Below, one piece after another: positions 1 to 12,500 of a DNA stretch of 64,000 nucleotides. Every line of letters begins with the position of its first letter. The first letter of the stretch is position 1. Position numbers and translations under genes: made by a program. Source of the DNA: Siphonodentalium dalli (Eukaryota > Mollusca > Scaphopoda > Gadilida > Siphonodentaliidae); assembly GCA_032622095.1 (NCBI GenBank), contig CP136068.1, forward strand, positions 134,919,989-134,983,988. Direction: 5' to 3'. The notes under the pieces were generated by a model that saw only the letters and a list, made by a program, of their open reading frames with translations, did not search any database and was not told the origin of the DNA.

Positions 1-447
1 GGCGACGAGAAAGCAAAATGTTTATAAATAGTGAAAATAATATTAACATATATAAAATGTCGATCAATTGTTAGTCTAAAATTTTTCACTGCGATTTATA
101 GTTTACTAGCAGATGTACCCGGTGCTGTACATGTAAAGTGTGGCAAAATTAAAATTGAAACTGTTACAATAAATAATGTGGATGTCTATAAGGAACATAC
201 ACAGAGTGAGAGAGACACACACACATTCTCTGTACTGATAAGGTAATAGATAAAGAGCATTTGAGTCATTCTTTGTCCAGATAAGGTACAAGATAAATAG
301 CGTTCATGTCGATTCTGTTTGTTAATGCGGATATGGCGTCAAAAGGAGATGTCGAGCATTGTCCAGACCCAGGCCATGTTACCCAGAGAGCTGAAATACA
401 TACCCAAGGCAAATTGCATCGCAATCAGTGCAGAAATGTGGATGCTT
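1..447. other. Plxdc intronic sequence, no feature seen
   Basis: AT-rich sequence with a short GA/CA-rich tract near 205-225. No exon or transposon end recognised before the PB-A element that starts at 452. Confidence 0.5.
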
Positions 448-451
448 TTAA

Positions 452-2064
452 CCCTTTGAGTGCCAGGTCAGATTTTTGTATCAACCCATATACCCTGTGC
501 CAATGCATTCTCTTATATATGCGAGTCGACCATAGGTCGTCTCGCATATATAAGAGAATGCATTGACCTAACAATTTTTCATCTTTTGTTATTATTTTTT
601 ACAATTTTTTCTTATATTCTTTAACAGACTTATTTAGTAGGTTTAGTGCCAGTAGTGCTGGGCGGTATTTAACCATACAAATACCACGGTAATCCTAAAA
701 TAATACCGCGGTATACAGTATTACCGATTATTTAAACTAATCCCTTAAAACCCCTGTTTAGTAGCATTCGTTTGGTGCACAGGTCGACTGTTTATGGAGG
801 GAAATCTAATCGCTACACAGATTACATAAAATAAGGACATTTACCCTCCGTTTTATTAAATTATGGAATGCAATCAATGAATGTATCATTATCTGCATGC
901 ATGGATTCATGAGCTGATCTTAAATACAGGTAATAATTGAGATTTATACAACTTAATGCAAGCATCATTCAGCGAAGTTGGATACACCCAAGAGCTTTGA
1001 AACAATCCCCAACTGACAGTGCCGACTTGCAGAGCACGTGCTGTGACGTTGATATTGGAATGTTCCGCCGGGTGTGAATAACTTAAGAATAAGTACGATG
1101 ATTTTATTAAATGCCGGGAAATGAAGTGTATTACTTCCAAAGTATTTAACTTCTAGAACTATTATTGACTTCCCGTTGCATTATTATAAATCATACTTTT
1201 AAATCCAGGTTTATGAATGTGATCAATTATTCCCACTCGATAACACCCCTGAAATAATGAGCTGCCCCATGCATTCAGTCGATTAAAAATAGCGCAGAAT
1301 GATGCAATCATACCTTGCAATATAATGTTGGGCTGGATTTTGTCCCAGGTAGGGAAGGAATGCATTTTGTTTGGAAATGACATAAACTTGCACACGCCAA
1401 TCATTGAAACGGACTGGTCATTTTAAAATTGTCGATCAGCACGTGCATGGGGCACACAACGTAAGTCTTGAAATATATTCGCGGCAATTTCGGGGATGAC
1501 TTGGAAAACAGAATCCGCAACGCTAGTAGCTACTCCAGCCCAATTTACAGTAACGCTGTCTCCTGACACAAACTCGCTACCTCTTAATTGTGATTTCGAT
1601 GAAATACGGTGTAAAGAAACGAAGTAATTTCTTTGTATCCCGACAAAGGAAAACCACAATATACTCGGTAATGGGCCTGTATGATATGTAACCGCAATAA
1701 TACCGTCTTCAAGGTTTACCGATTATGGGAAAGAATGACGGTAACGGTATTGAAAATCTTACCGACTATAATCGGTATACCGAAATACCGCCCAGCACTA
1801 AGTGCCAGGGAATCTTATGTTTTTTATGGGCATCAAAATTATTACTATGAATACTTGGTGATAGTTTTGAGTTATAACATGCCCCTAAGGTGTTATCCAG
1901 TTTGTTTTTAAATTCGCTATAGCATGCTTAAGCTTACCCAAAAAAAATTCAACCAAAAAAAAATTTATTCTAAAAAAAAATAATTTTTTTTTTTTATTTT
2001 TTTAGGGCCGATTTTACACACCGTAAATTAGGCCCGATGAGATCGGCCCCTGGCACTGAAAGGG
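452..2064 (+). mobile_element. PB-A copy 1, split by a hAT-like element
   Basis: Ends CCCTTTGAGTGCCAGG and CCTGGCACTGAAAGGG, flanked by TTAA at 448-451 and 2065-2068. It carries the shared palindrome at 499-568. Removing the 653-1800 insertion and one target copy restores a short element like the copy at 25462. Confidence 0.85.
653..1800 (+). mobile_element. hAT-like non-autonomous element nested in PB-A
   Basis: Terminal inverted repeats TAGTGCTGGGCGGTATTT and its complement CCGCCCAGCACTA, with a perfect 8-bp duplication AGTGCCAG at 645-652 and 1801-1808. Subterminal regions are rich in ACCG/CGGT words. No transposase ORF in 1148 bp. Confidence 0.88.
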
Positions 2065-2524
2065 TTAAGGAACATACATAGATATATAGAGAGAGAAACA
2101 CACATTTGTATTTACATATTAAGATAGTCAGTGTCACAGAAAGATGTACAGAAACAAGGCTTGAAATATGGTGCCAGACATTGCAGAATGAGATCCTCAG
2201 AAGGTAGCGTCACAAATTCATCCTCTGGGGAACGTCATTCTGCATGGCCTCATCTGCTATCTGAGACCTAGACACAGATTTAATTTCCGAGATGGTAACG
2301 TGCACCTCGATTTATATGCATTGTGTCGTCTGCCAATTTGGGGATATAGAGAAAGTAAACTAAAAAAGAAAAAGAAACTTTCTAAAGAAGTAAAGAAACT
2401 AAAAAAAAATGTTAATTTAATAATAAAAATACTTTCCAGAGAAGATGAGTCCTAAGCAGATTGAGGTCCCCAGAGGGTGAATTTAGTGATGCTAGCCCAC
2501 TGTGCCGGGTAGAGTCATTAAATT

Positions 2525-3310
2525 ACTTTGTTGAATTTCAACAAAGAATTATTTGGAGATAAGGGTGTTAATAGAAAATATTGGATCGACGTGGGTTAAA
2601 TCGATGAGGTATATCTGAGTGATTGGTGACAGTAGTTCACGCATGAGAGGCATTGATTGCTATTGAATAGATTTTAGCACTCATTCTACGTTTAGCTTCT
2701 AAAGTGCACGGTTGGTCCCACCCTCCAACCTAAATTTAGTAGATATTTGATTATATTGGCTTTTGAAAAAAGTTGATCATTAACCCTTTTAGTGCCAGGG
2801 GCTGATCTCATCGGCCCTAATTTATGGTCTGTAGAGTGCCCTAAAAACAAATAATTTTTTTTTGAGTTAGACCAATGCATTCTCTTATATATGCGAGGCG
2901 AACTATGGTCGACTCGCATATATAAGAGAATGCATTGGCACAGGGTATATGGGTCGATACAAAAATCGGACCTGGCACTCAAAGGGTTAATACATACAAG
3001 AATATTTATTATTCCCGGGATCAAAGTAGGCCTACATACCAAATTTGAGTCAGATCGGTCGAGGTCCATAAATTTCAGTCTGATATGAGCATATATGAGC
3101 GAGGTCAAGGTCAAGGACATGGTCGCACATGAAATTGGACCCACCCTTTTTGTTCCTGGGATCAAAGTAGGCCTACATACCAAATTTGAGTCAGATCGGC
3201 AAATGACGTTAACATGAATTTCTAAATAAAAAACATTGTTTCTAGAATTTCGCAGAACTTTGTTATTCTATAAATCATATTTGTTTGTTCGAGTGAAACG
3301 AGTTAAAACA
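2525..3310 (+). mobile_element. Unclassified 786-bp insertion inside HF1
   Basis: Interrupts the right HF1 palindrome and is flanked by TAAATT on both sides (2519-2524, 3311-3316). It contains PB-A copy 2 and two copies of a CCAAATTTGAGTCAGATCGG word (near 3039 and 3179). The end structure is not recognisable. Confidence 0.5.
2784..2986 (-). mobile_element. PB-A copy 2
   Basis: Ends CCCTTTTAGTGCCAGG and CCTGGCACTCAAAGGG with TTAA on both sides (2780-2783, 2987-2990); inverted relative to copy 1. Palindrome at 2871-2939. Confidence 0.85.
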
Positions 3311-3411
3311 TAAATTCACCCTCTGGGAACCTCATTCTGCAAATATCCAGCACCATATTGACAGACCTGATTATCGATGACACAGAAAGATGTAAACAAA
3401 CTATTACTTAC

Positions 3412-3534
3412 CATAATCTCTGAATTTAATATCCGATTGATTTGAATTTGATGTGTGAAAATTTGCCATCAGCGGAGCAACATACTGTGTAGCTGTGAGC
3501 CAACTGTGGACGAATGGACTCATGTAAATGAACC
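3412..3534 (-). CDS. Plxdc: Plxdc exon 5: LTATQYVAPLMANF
   Basis: 123 bp between acceptor cttcAG and donor GTAAGT. It completes the split Gly and reads GFIYMSPFVHSWLTATQYV then APLMANF, near-identical to the most conserved block of PLXDC1/2. It ends one base into the next codon (phase 1). The expected next block (a V-V-Q-W-D-type strand) is not found between 1 and 3411, which is filled by transposons, so exon 6 lies outside the window. Confidence 0.92.
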
Positions 3535-6500
3535 CTGAAGAAGAAAGATATATATTTAACCCTTTCATAATGGGAGCTGTGCTGGCGCAACATTAAAGAA
3601 CTGTGCCAATGCATTCTCTTATATATGCGATTTAACCATAGGTCGCCTCGCATATATAAGAGAATGCATATGCCTAACAATTTTTTATCTTACATTCTTT
3701 AACAAATTTTATCATATTTTTTTATCATTTTTCTTACATTCTTTAACAATTTTTAACATTTTTTCTTACATTCTATATCAATTTTTATCATTTTTTCTTA
3801 TATTCTTTATCAATTAATTATAATTTTTTCTTACATTCTTTAGAAATTTTTATCATTTTTTCTTACATTCTTTAACAATTATAAAAAATAATATGAAATT
3901 TGTTAGGCCAATGCACACAGGACCAAAATTCAAATGATGACCAAATAACACATAAATGAGGGAACACAACTATAAACATTATGATGGACGTGTTATCTGT
4001 GTTATGACGTCAATGATGTCATTTCCGCAAACGATTGCTAGCGATAATGTCCTCGGCTGGTCCCATTACAGTTGGTCAGACTATATATTTTGTCAGGCCA
4101 GTATAATCTATATTTCAATAGAGGAAAATGCTAACGATTCTCATAAGATTTATTGCCGAGATCAGGAAGTCAGTACAAATAGGATAGAATGTTTGATGAT
4201 GCATTGATTCTCTGATGGGGGGGCAAGCATTAGCTTTTAGATTTACTGAACGGAGGCTAACAGAAACAGGATTGTTTTAATAGCATTTTACAATGATATG
4301 AAACATATTGAACTTTTGTCATCAGCAATGCCAATATAGATATATTCTCAGGGGCACCAGGAGCAACCAAGGGCAAAGGGGGAAAATTGCCAGAAGATGC
4401 ACTTTTTTCAGTCAGAGTTATTGGCATAATGCCGAAAATCTGTCCTAAAATTAGTCTAAAAAAAAAAATTCTCTGTTTCCGATAACAAGGTGATAATTTT
4501 CCAGACAGGCAGGCAGAGATTTTTTTTTCAAAACCTTTCAGCCGTAAGTGATAAAATAGTGTGGTCACGGTTCCATGGAATATGGTTGAACAATGTGTAT
4601 TAAAATGAGCCAAGCATTGGATAAAAACATGCTGTCCCTTGAATTAATTCACTCTGCAGTATGATCTCTACAAACATTGAGCTTAATAACTGACTTATTT
4701 TTGCTTTTGGGGTTGGGGAAAAACGATAGATATTCACATTGACACTCTTAACAGGTAACAATAGACTAGCCTTCTGAAGAACATTGAAAAAAAAAAATTT
4801 GAGGCAGGCCAGGCAGGGTATCGGAAACAAAGAGGTTTTTTTTTTGCCTTAGGAAATCTGAAGTCTGAAAATTAGTTTTACCCATTTCACAACAAAGGGT
4901 TTAAATGAGATCTGTAAAATTTGGAGTTCCCCAATATCTGTAAACATGCATTCTCAAAAATATTTAGGCACTAATAGTAAATACAAGACCTGATCAGTGT
5001 TACACGTTTGTTTCACTCAAAATTTCTATTGAAGCTGGGACCAGCCGAGAGAATTCAAATTGGGAGGTCACTTCTCTCTATTGATATTATTAGGGAGAAA
5101 TTGACTGTTACCAGGGAGAAGACATAAAGTTCAATTAACCCTTTCATGGCGGGAGCTGTTCTGATGCAGCATTAAAGATCCTGTGTCAGTGCATTCTCTT
5201 CTATATATATGCGAGTCTCCCATATGGAGCCTCGTATATATAAGAGAATGCACTGGCTTGCCAGGTCAATGTTTATATTGTTAGGCCAATGCATTCTCTT
5301 ATATATGTGAGGCTCCTTATGGGAGACTCGCATATATAATAGAATTCATTGGCAAAGGATTTTCGCAAAATTTCAGGAAGCTCCAGTCATAGAAGGATTA
5401 GTTAACATCACCATTCTGTGATCCAAATAAAGTATTATGTAATAATAAAAAGAGTCAAATTATATTGCCAATTATAGTCAATAAATACACTTCGAATATG
5501 TGGTTTTGAAAAATGCAAATTGGTATATGAAAGAGGTCACTTCTCCCTAGAACAAAAATAGGGTGAAGTGGCACATTTTAGGGAGAAGATGTCTCCCAAA
5601 TCGTCCTCTGATGTGATCCATGATTGAAAGATATGAGCTGAACAAAGTAAGTACAAAATTACATACCTCCTGTTGCCACTGTGATGTTGGTAATGTTGTG
5701 GCCATAGAAACGGAATTTGAACGACAGATTCAATGTCTGAAAACATAAAACAATAAATTAAATTTATATTTTCTGAAAGATAGAACCAAACAAAGCAATA
5801 ATACAAAATAATCCATTATAACATGGTCAAATGTTAACATCCATATATCTAGAATCCCTATTTACAAAGAACACTTAAGCACATGCATCATAAGTATTCC
5901 TTTAATACCATGAATTTTCCAGATAGGGGGGGGGGGTAGTTCCATGGTTCCGACCTAGAGTATGAACGATATAGCCTCATGATCACAATTTCATTTCAGA
6001 AAATTTGTTTTACCCACAAAAAATGTCAACTCTCAAATAAGGATTTTTAAATTTTCATTCTTGTGTATTTTTAACGAATATTATTATTATTGATCAGCAA
6101 TCACCTCAATATCATGTGTTGGTGGAAAAGCTACATTGTTTTCGGAAAACCAGCATTCCACAATATTTAGCACAGCGATAATTGTTGAGTTACAGAATAT
6201 AATACAAGTGTAATTTTGTTTACAATACTCACCACTGCGACTCTGTGGCTGTCTGATAAATTTCTGTGGGTGTGGCCATCTAATTTATAATCCCAGTGAT
6301 CACCGGCCCCGTTCTGGATAACATGTGAGGTGTAGTAAGTATGTGTGTTCTGCAAGTAGAGGGATTAAAAGACATATTAAGGACTTGTTTGTGTGCATGA
6401 AACTGATAAGTTAGTGTTCAGCCGCTATGTCAACTGGAGGAATGTAGCATTATACTAACATTGCCGAAAAGTTCAAGAAAATCGACAGTACGACCATAGA

Positions 6501-9500
6501 AAACATCGTTTGAATTACACTCAATGGTCAATATTTATTTCTCGATTAGGGATGCAATTATTGGCGATAAACTAACGAATTTCGCCATCGAGAGTCACTG
6601 CATTTAATGAATATTAAGAATGAAGGCGTGTGTTGTCAATTTGGATATATATGTAAAAAAAATAACTACTTTGAGCAAGATTATTCTCCATTTCTATTTG
6701 ATCACCATACCAGAGTGTTTCACATCACTTTAATGTCTGATGTTATTTATATTAAAATATTACAGATATACCCATAAGTTAGTATCTAGTCATTATCTCC
6801 ACTGGACGAATGTAGTTATCAAATAAGATTGTTGAAATTTCCGACCACATCGAACGTAATTTATGAACTAGGGACTAATGTCAATATTTACTACTTTATT
6901 CTGGACAAAGTATTGGGCATAAACATTATGGCACATGATTCCGCCGACAATAGTCACTGTGTGTAATTCATTCATAACAATGACACTGCTTTCTGCCTAT
7001 TCGGATGAAAAAAATTATTGAAAATAACTAATTTTGGCATGACTGTTTGCTATTCCATTGTGAAGAGTGTTCTACATGCATAAACCAAATTAACAATCCT
7101 AAATTACTATTTCTTTGGCTTCGGGGGTAAACAATATTTGATTTGAGTGGAGGAACCCACCCATCAATGCTTCGAGTTAAATTTGTTATTTTTCAGCACC
7201 TGAAATATTTGGCGGCCTGGAAAATATTCGACGAACGCTGACCGACATACTCTCGATACCAAATTGTGTTGAACAAAAATACACAGAGGAATATCAAATA
7301 CCCCATACCAAATTTAACAGAATCCAATAACCCATGGTTGAGATACATGTGAGGAAGGACTGAAGTCCAACATTTTCAGATAAATAAAGAGGGATAACTC
7401 TTGAACGGAAAATGTGAACAATGTCAATGAACCCTCTTTTGAAAGCCCTCCTGGTGCCAAACCTGCATACCAAATTTCCACTATTTCAATGCTTGGGTGG
7501 TAGTTTTGAGACACCCCTATAATCCCATGCTACCACATCCCTGTTCACTGTGGCCGCACACAATACAAACTTCCCCTCAGTCTAACCTGTGGCCAATAAT
7601 TCAATGAAGGACGTCGTTTTCTTGCAGATTATTCGCTAATTTTAGGCAGCGTCATGTTTGTCAGGCAGTAAATCTGTTGATGAACAGACGTACTATTAGA
7701 TTATCAATCCTATTGATCACAGCTTATATAATCGGCGTGTTAAGTTTGTCGCCGGACGCACAAATTAAAGACAACCGTCGTCTCCGACACCATACACCCA
7801 TCATTATATCCTTTGAGTGGTCGACGAGAAGAGCTCCAGGTTTTCGTATTGATCTTTTTATTCCCAGAATGTGCCACCGTAGCACCGTTCATATTTACCA
7901 TTTAAGTCCAATAAGACGGCCACATGTGCGGTCTGCTGAGCCAATGTATTTACAAAGACGCATAATTGGAACTGACGGTCCTAAAACTCAGTTTGTTATA
8001 CATTATACTAGCTAGGCTAGCACAGACCCTTTATTCAGTGATGGCCCCTCTGTGCACTTCGCGCAAATTTTGATAGCTTCGATATCATTTTATTGAATTT
8101 TGTTTATATTGAACACCTTGCTCAATTTAACAAAACACATTATTTTTTTAATTAAATTTTTGAAAATGTAACACCGTTATAACATCTGCCAAGGTACCCA
8201 GAGTCATCATACCAAATTTGGTTGAAATCAGCCCAGGGGTCTGGAAGAACAATCGTGAACAGACTGACAAACAGATATATGGACAGCTAGGTCCTACTCT
8301 TTATATATATATATATCGATACGTTCTTTGTTTCAGGGGTATACACAAGGACATGAGAAATGGAAGTATAATTTTATTCCCAGAACATGGCACGGTAGCA
8401 CTGTTCATATTTACCATTTAAGTCTAATAGACGGCCACATGTGAGGCCCGCTGAGCCAATGCATAAAAAAGAGGAATAATTGGAAAAGACGGGCTTAAAA
8501 CTCAGGTTATTAATAAAGCCATATATTGTGTTTGCAAATTTAAGTTTTGACAATAAGAGTATTGTATATTGAGAAATACAAAGGTACTTTTTACTTTTTT
8601 AAAAACATCAAATTTAAACAGCTTAACATATTAGAAGCCATAAATATAGCAGCACCAGTTAACATGGTCTTAACATGTTGGCTGCCGACTGTGAGTTAAC
8701 TCATTCTGTTTGCATGTAATTGAATGGGGTTCGGAAGTCAACGTGATAACAGGTACCGGTGTGTCAAAATTGATATATATGTAGTGTCTGGAACCTATAT
8801 TACCTGATCACAAGGCAAAAAATATAGAATGTTAGGCCATATAAAGTCAATTTTTCGCTCGTCAGGTAATTATTTTCGCAGAAGCTTACAATGTTCTTTA
8901 AAATAGGTTTTGTTCTTGTTTTTGTCTCATGAGCCATACTCTTATGGCTGATATATATATATATATCTGTGTATTAGAACCCTTTATATCCTTTATATAC
9001 TAAAGTATCATTGATGAGTAGTTATCCCATAGGAAAAAGTTCACCAAATGACCACCTTGACATCCCTCCAAATCAAAAATAAGACCATTCCAATGTACAC
9101 TGTTTAACTGACTGGGAGAATCCATTTAGTCCAGAAAGGATTAAAAAGAAATCAACAGTTCCAGAATAACAATTTGAAGAACAACTATAGAACAAACAGA
9201 TGAGCTGTCGACTGATGTATATCCCCACATGGCATTCAACAACATGGTGTGGCATACTAAAGACTGGTAGCTACTCTTTTTCAAATTTGACGTGCATCTT
9301 CTGAAATTTGAATCACATACAAAATGTCATGTTGCAAATTGTACCCTGACCACATGAAAACTGACCCTCTCAAAAGTCACATTATAATGACCATTTTCAA
9401 TCACAGTTGAATATAACTACAATAGTTAAATCAAGGACTATATGTGCCTGAGCTGCGGAGGACAAGCCTGCAAATAGTGTGTCTGTCTTCTGCCGAATGA

Positions 9501-12500
9501 TGTTCCCAGAGGGTGAATTTAGTAATGCTATCTCGCACAGCGGGCTAGCATCACCAATTTCACCATCTGGGGACCTCATTATGCTTAGGCCTTATCTTCT
9601 GAGAAGTATCTATATTCCAAATTAACATTGTTTTCAGTTATTTCCCCCCCTTTCTGTACAGTTTCTATATTCCCTAATTTGCAGAAGATAAAATGCTTAT
9701 AATCGATGTGACTAAAAGGTGAACATCACAAACTTCAACTGGAGAACTTCAATCTGATCCTATGTCTCCCATAGCAGTTGAGACCTAAGCAGAATGAGGC
9801 TCCCTGAGGGTGAATTTGGTGATGCTAGCCCGCTATGCACGACAGCATCACTAAATTCATCCTCTGGTAACCCCATTCTACAAACGGCAGACACACTATT
9901 TCAAGGCTTGGATGTGCGGAACCTGTGGAAGAGGAAATGAGAAACCAAGCCTGTTTAGTTTAGTTTGTTTTTCATTTGCAGAATGATGTCCCCAGAGGGT
10001 GAATTTAGTGATGCTATCCCGCACAGCGGGCTAGCATCACCAAATTCACCCTCTGGAAACCTCATTCTGCATATCCTCATCTGCTATGGGAAACAGACTC
10101 AGATTGAAGTTCCCAAAATGGTGAAATATTGTGATGTACACCCATTGGGAACCTCGATTATGCAATGTGTCGTCTGCCAATTTGGGGTTATAGAGAAACT
10201 AAACTAAAAAAGAAATAGAATCTATATGAAGAAGATTCTATAGAAATTTGATAATAAAGATACTTTCCAGAGAAGATGAGGCCTAAGCAGAATGATGTCC
10301 CCACAGGGTGAATTTAGTGATGTTAGCCAGATATTCGGGATACTGTCACTAAATTCACCCTCTGGGGACCTCATTCTGCAAATCAGCAATTTTAAACCAG
10401 ACCCAACCAAGGTTTACCATGAATGGCATGATAATTGACCAAGTTCCAATTGTAAACTAAAGTTATATCTGTAGAGCATGCAACTATGCGGACCTACAGT
10501 AATGCTCTAAATAATCGACTCCTTAACCACAGCAGAATTACGGGTAACTTTTCAGGATTTAGTTGGAAATATGGCTTGTTGCCATTCATCGGAAAGCTCT
10601 CTCACTGAGAGCTTTCCGATGAATGGCAACAAGCCATATTTCCGACTAAATCCTGAAAAGTTACCCGTAATTCTGCTGTGGTTAAGGAGTCGATTATTTG
10701 GAGCATTACTGTACATGTACCGGTAGGCATTTTAGCCGAAGAACAATTTCTGGCCTTGGAAATTTCTGCTAATAAACAAGGCTGATAATTTGTATGGCCT
10801 TATTTGTTAATCTATAGAACCTGAAGCTTCTTTGAAAATACGAAACAATTGCTTTCCGAGAATAATTCTGTGTAACCTTCTGAGCAAATTGAATTGAAGC
10901 TTTCTTTTAAGCGAGTTTCTTGCAGTAGACTGGCTTTGAATGTCCCCTGTCTGGAACACCACACGTTGGCTATACTTGCTTTCAATATAGTATTGAAAAG
11001 CTTTTCTGTAAAACTGGCAGAATCGTTCACGCTTTTAACACATTACTAAATACTCATTGACAAGTAGTCTCCTCTGGAAATGTTCAGATAATAAGTTCAA
11101 CAAGGTCCCCAGAGGGTGAATTTGGTGATGCTAGCGCTGTGCGGGGTAGCATCAGTAAATTCACCCTCTGGGGACCTCATTCTGCAAATGACAGACACAC
11201 TATTTCAAGGCAGCACATTTTGTGTCTGGAATTAAGATTTTCTTATTTCAGGTGCTTACGGTTTCCTCGACAGATTGCAGCGTCGTTGCATCGGGATCGA
11301 CGGTTGTCACCTCTGGTGGAGTGGTTGTCGGAGGATCTGTTTGAGCAGCCGCTGTCGAAGAAGCCTCTGTCCCCGACTCACTCGTCACTGCAGCGTTTGG
11401 TGTGGTTGTTGTGTTATCTGGAATGTCGTCCGCCGCCCGCTTGTATCGGAATGAGTGTTCGTTTTCATATTTGAAATCTATCACAGTGTGTTGGACGGAG
11501 TGAGAAAGCGAAAGCTTAGATTTGTAAAATGCCTCTGAAATAGATAAAAGGTTCGAAGGTCAGTCAAATGCATGGGAAAGGTAAATGTCAGTCACAAGAA
11601 TTGATCATTATAAGGGAGACACCACAATTTATGATTATTTATTGGGAGGGGCTAACTCAGGACTTGAAATGTTCGGTATGCATCCAATAGTTGTGCTTGC
11701 TATTCAACTTTTTATTGGAATGTAGATCGACACAGATAATTTTTGTTTTTTCAGTGGGAAGGGCATCAAAAGGTACCTTACCTATTTCCAAACATCTATA
11801 AAAACGATTAGAAGTTTAATTAGTCTAGTGCTCTGACTAATTTAAGACAACAATATTTATTACTGACCTTTTCAATTAATCTGAATTGTGAAGCTTTTTT
11901 CTAGATTGAATTGTCAATGACCCAATTGAATTCAAAATACAAAAATTAACTGAGAGCTTTCCGATGAATGACAACAAGCCATATTACCGACTAAATCCTG
12001 AAAAATTACCCATAATTCTGCTTTAGTTAAGAAGTCGATTATTTAGGGCATTACTGTATAAGAAAGTGTTAAAGAGGCTGGGAAATGTTAAGATATAGAG
12101 GATCACTAATAAATCGCAATTCTATACATGTACAAAAATTATTAACCGAGTGCAATAAATTTCATTCGAGCCGAGCTTTAGTGAGGCTCGAATCAAATTT
12201 AGTGGACATGGTTACTAAATTTTGTATATAATTGCGACGAACTTAAGATTCTTTCTTTCACATAATCGCATTTTAGCAAGGAAAAACGGCTGGGGTTAAA
12301 AAAATTAATATTGATTTCTTATCACAACCAAAGAGGAAGTAAATACACCTTTGAAAAATATATATAGTCAATGCACGTGGCGATAATACATGTGTGTCTT
12401 ACTAAAAAATATGAGGCCAGGTTTATTGGTTTAATAATTAAGTGATAATATAAGTTATATAAGCAAACTGCCTATGGTCATTTGTTGAACTTATTAGCTA

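Larger units (their letters stand above)
2155..3369 (+). mobile_element. HF1 copy 1 (AAATATGG subtype), interrupted
   Basis: Left end CAAGGCTTGAAATATGGTG, right end ending CAGACCTG. Left palindrome degraded; right palindrome split at 2525-3310 by a younger insertion. A 14-bp word CACAGAAAGATGTA flanks both sides (2135-2148, 3381-3394). Confidence 0.7.

Noticed and set aside
1423-1659. 78-codon minus-strand ORF within the hAT-like element, considered as a transposase remnant
   Set aside because: No match to hAT transposase motifs I know, and the element is too short; probably chance.
2692-3183. 163-codon minus-strand ORF
   Set aside because: It runs through PB-A copy 2 and its palindrome; the peptide YMRVDHxSPRIYKRMHW recurs wherever the palindrome does, so it is a by-product of the repeat.
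1-3411. Search for Plxdc exon 6 (Q-W-D-type block)
   Set aside because: Minus-strand reading gives no such block; the region is filled by nested transposons, so the exon must be outside.
7677-8015. 112-codon ORF starting with a hydrophobic, signal-like stretch
   Set aside because: The second half belongs to a repeat whose other copy (8380-8510) has frameshifts and stops; no splice context or domain.
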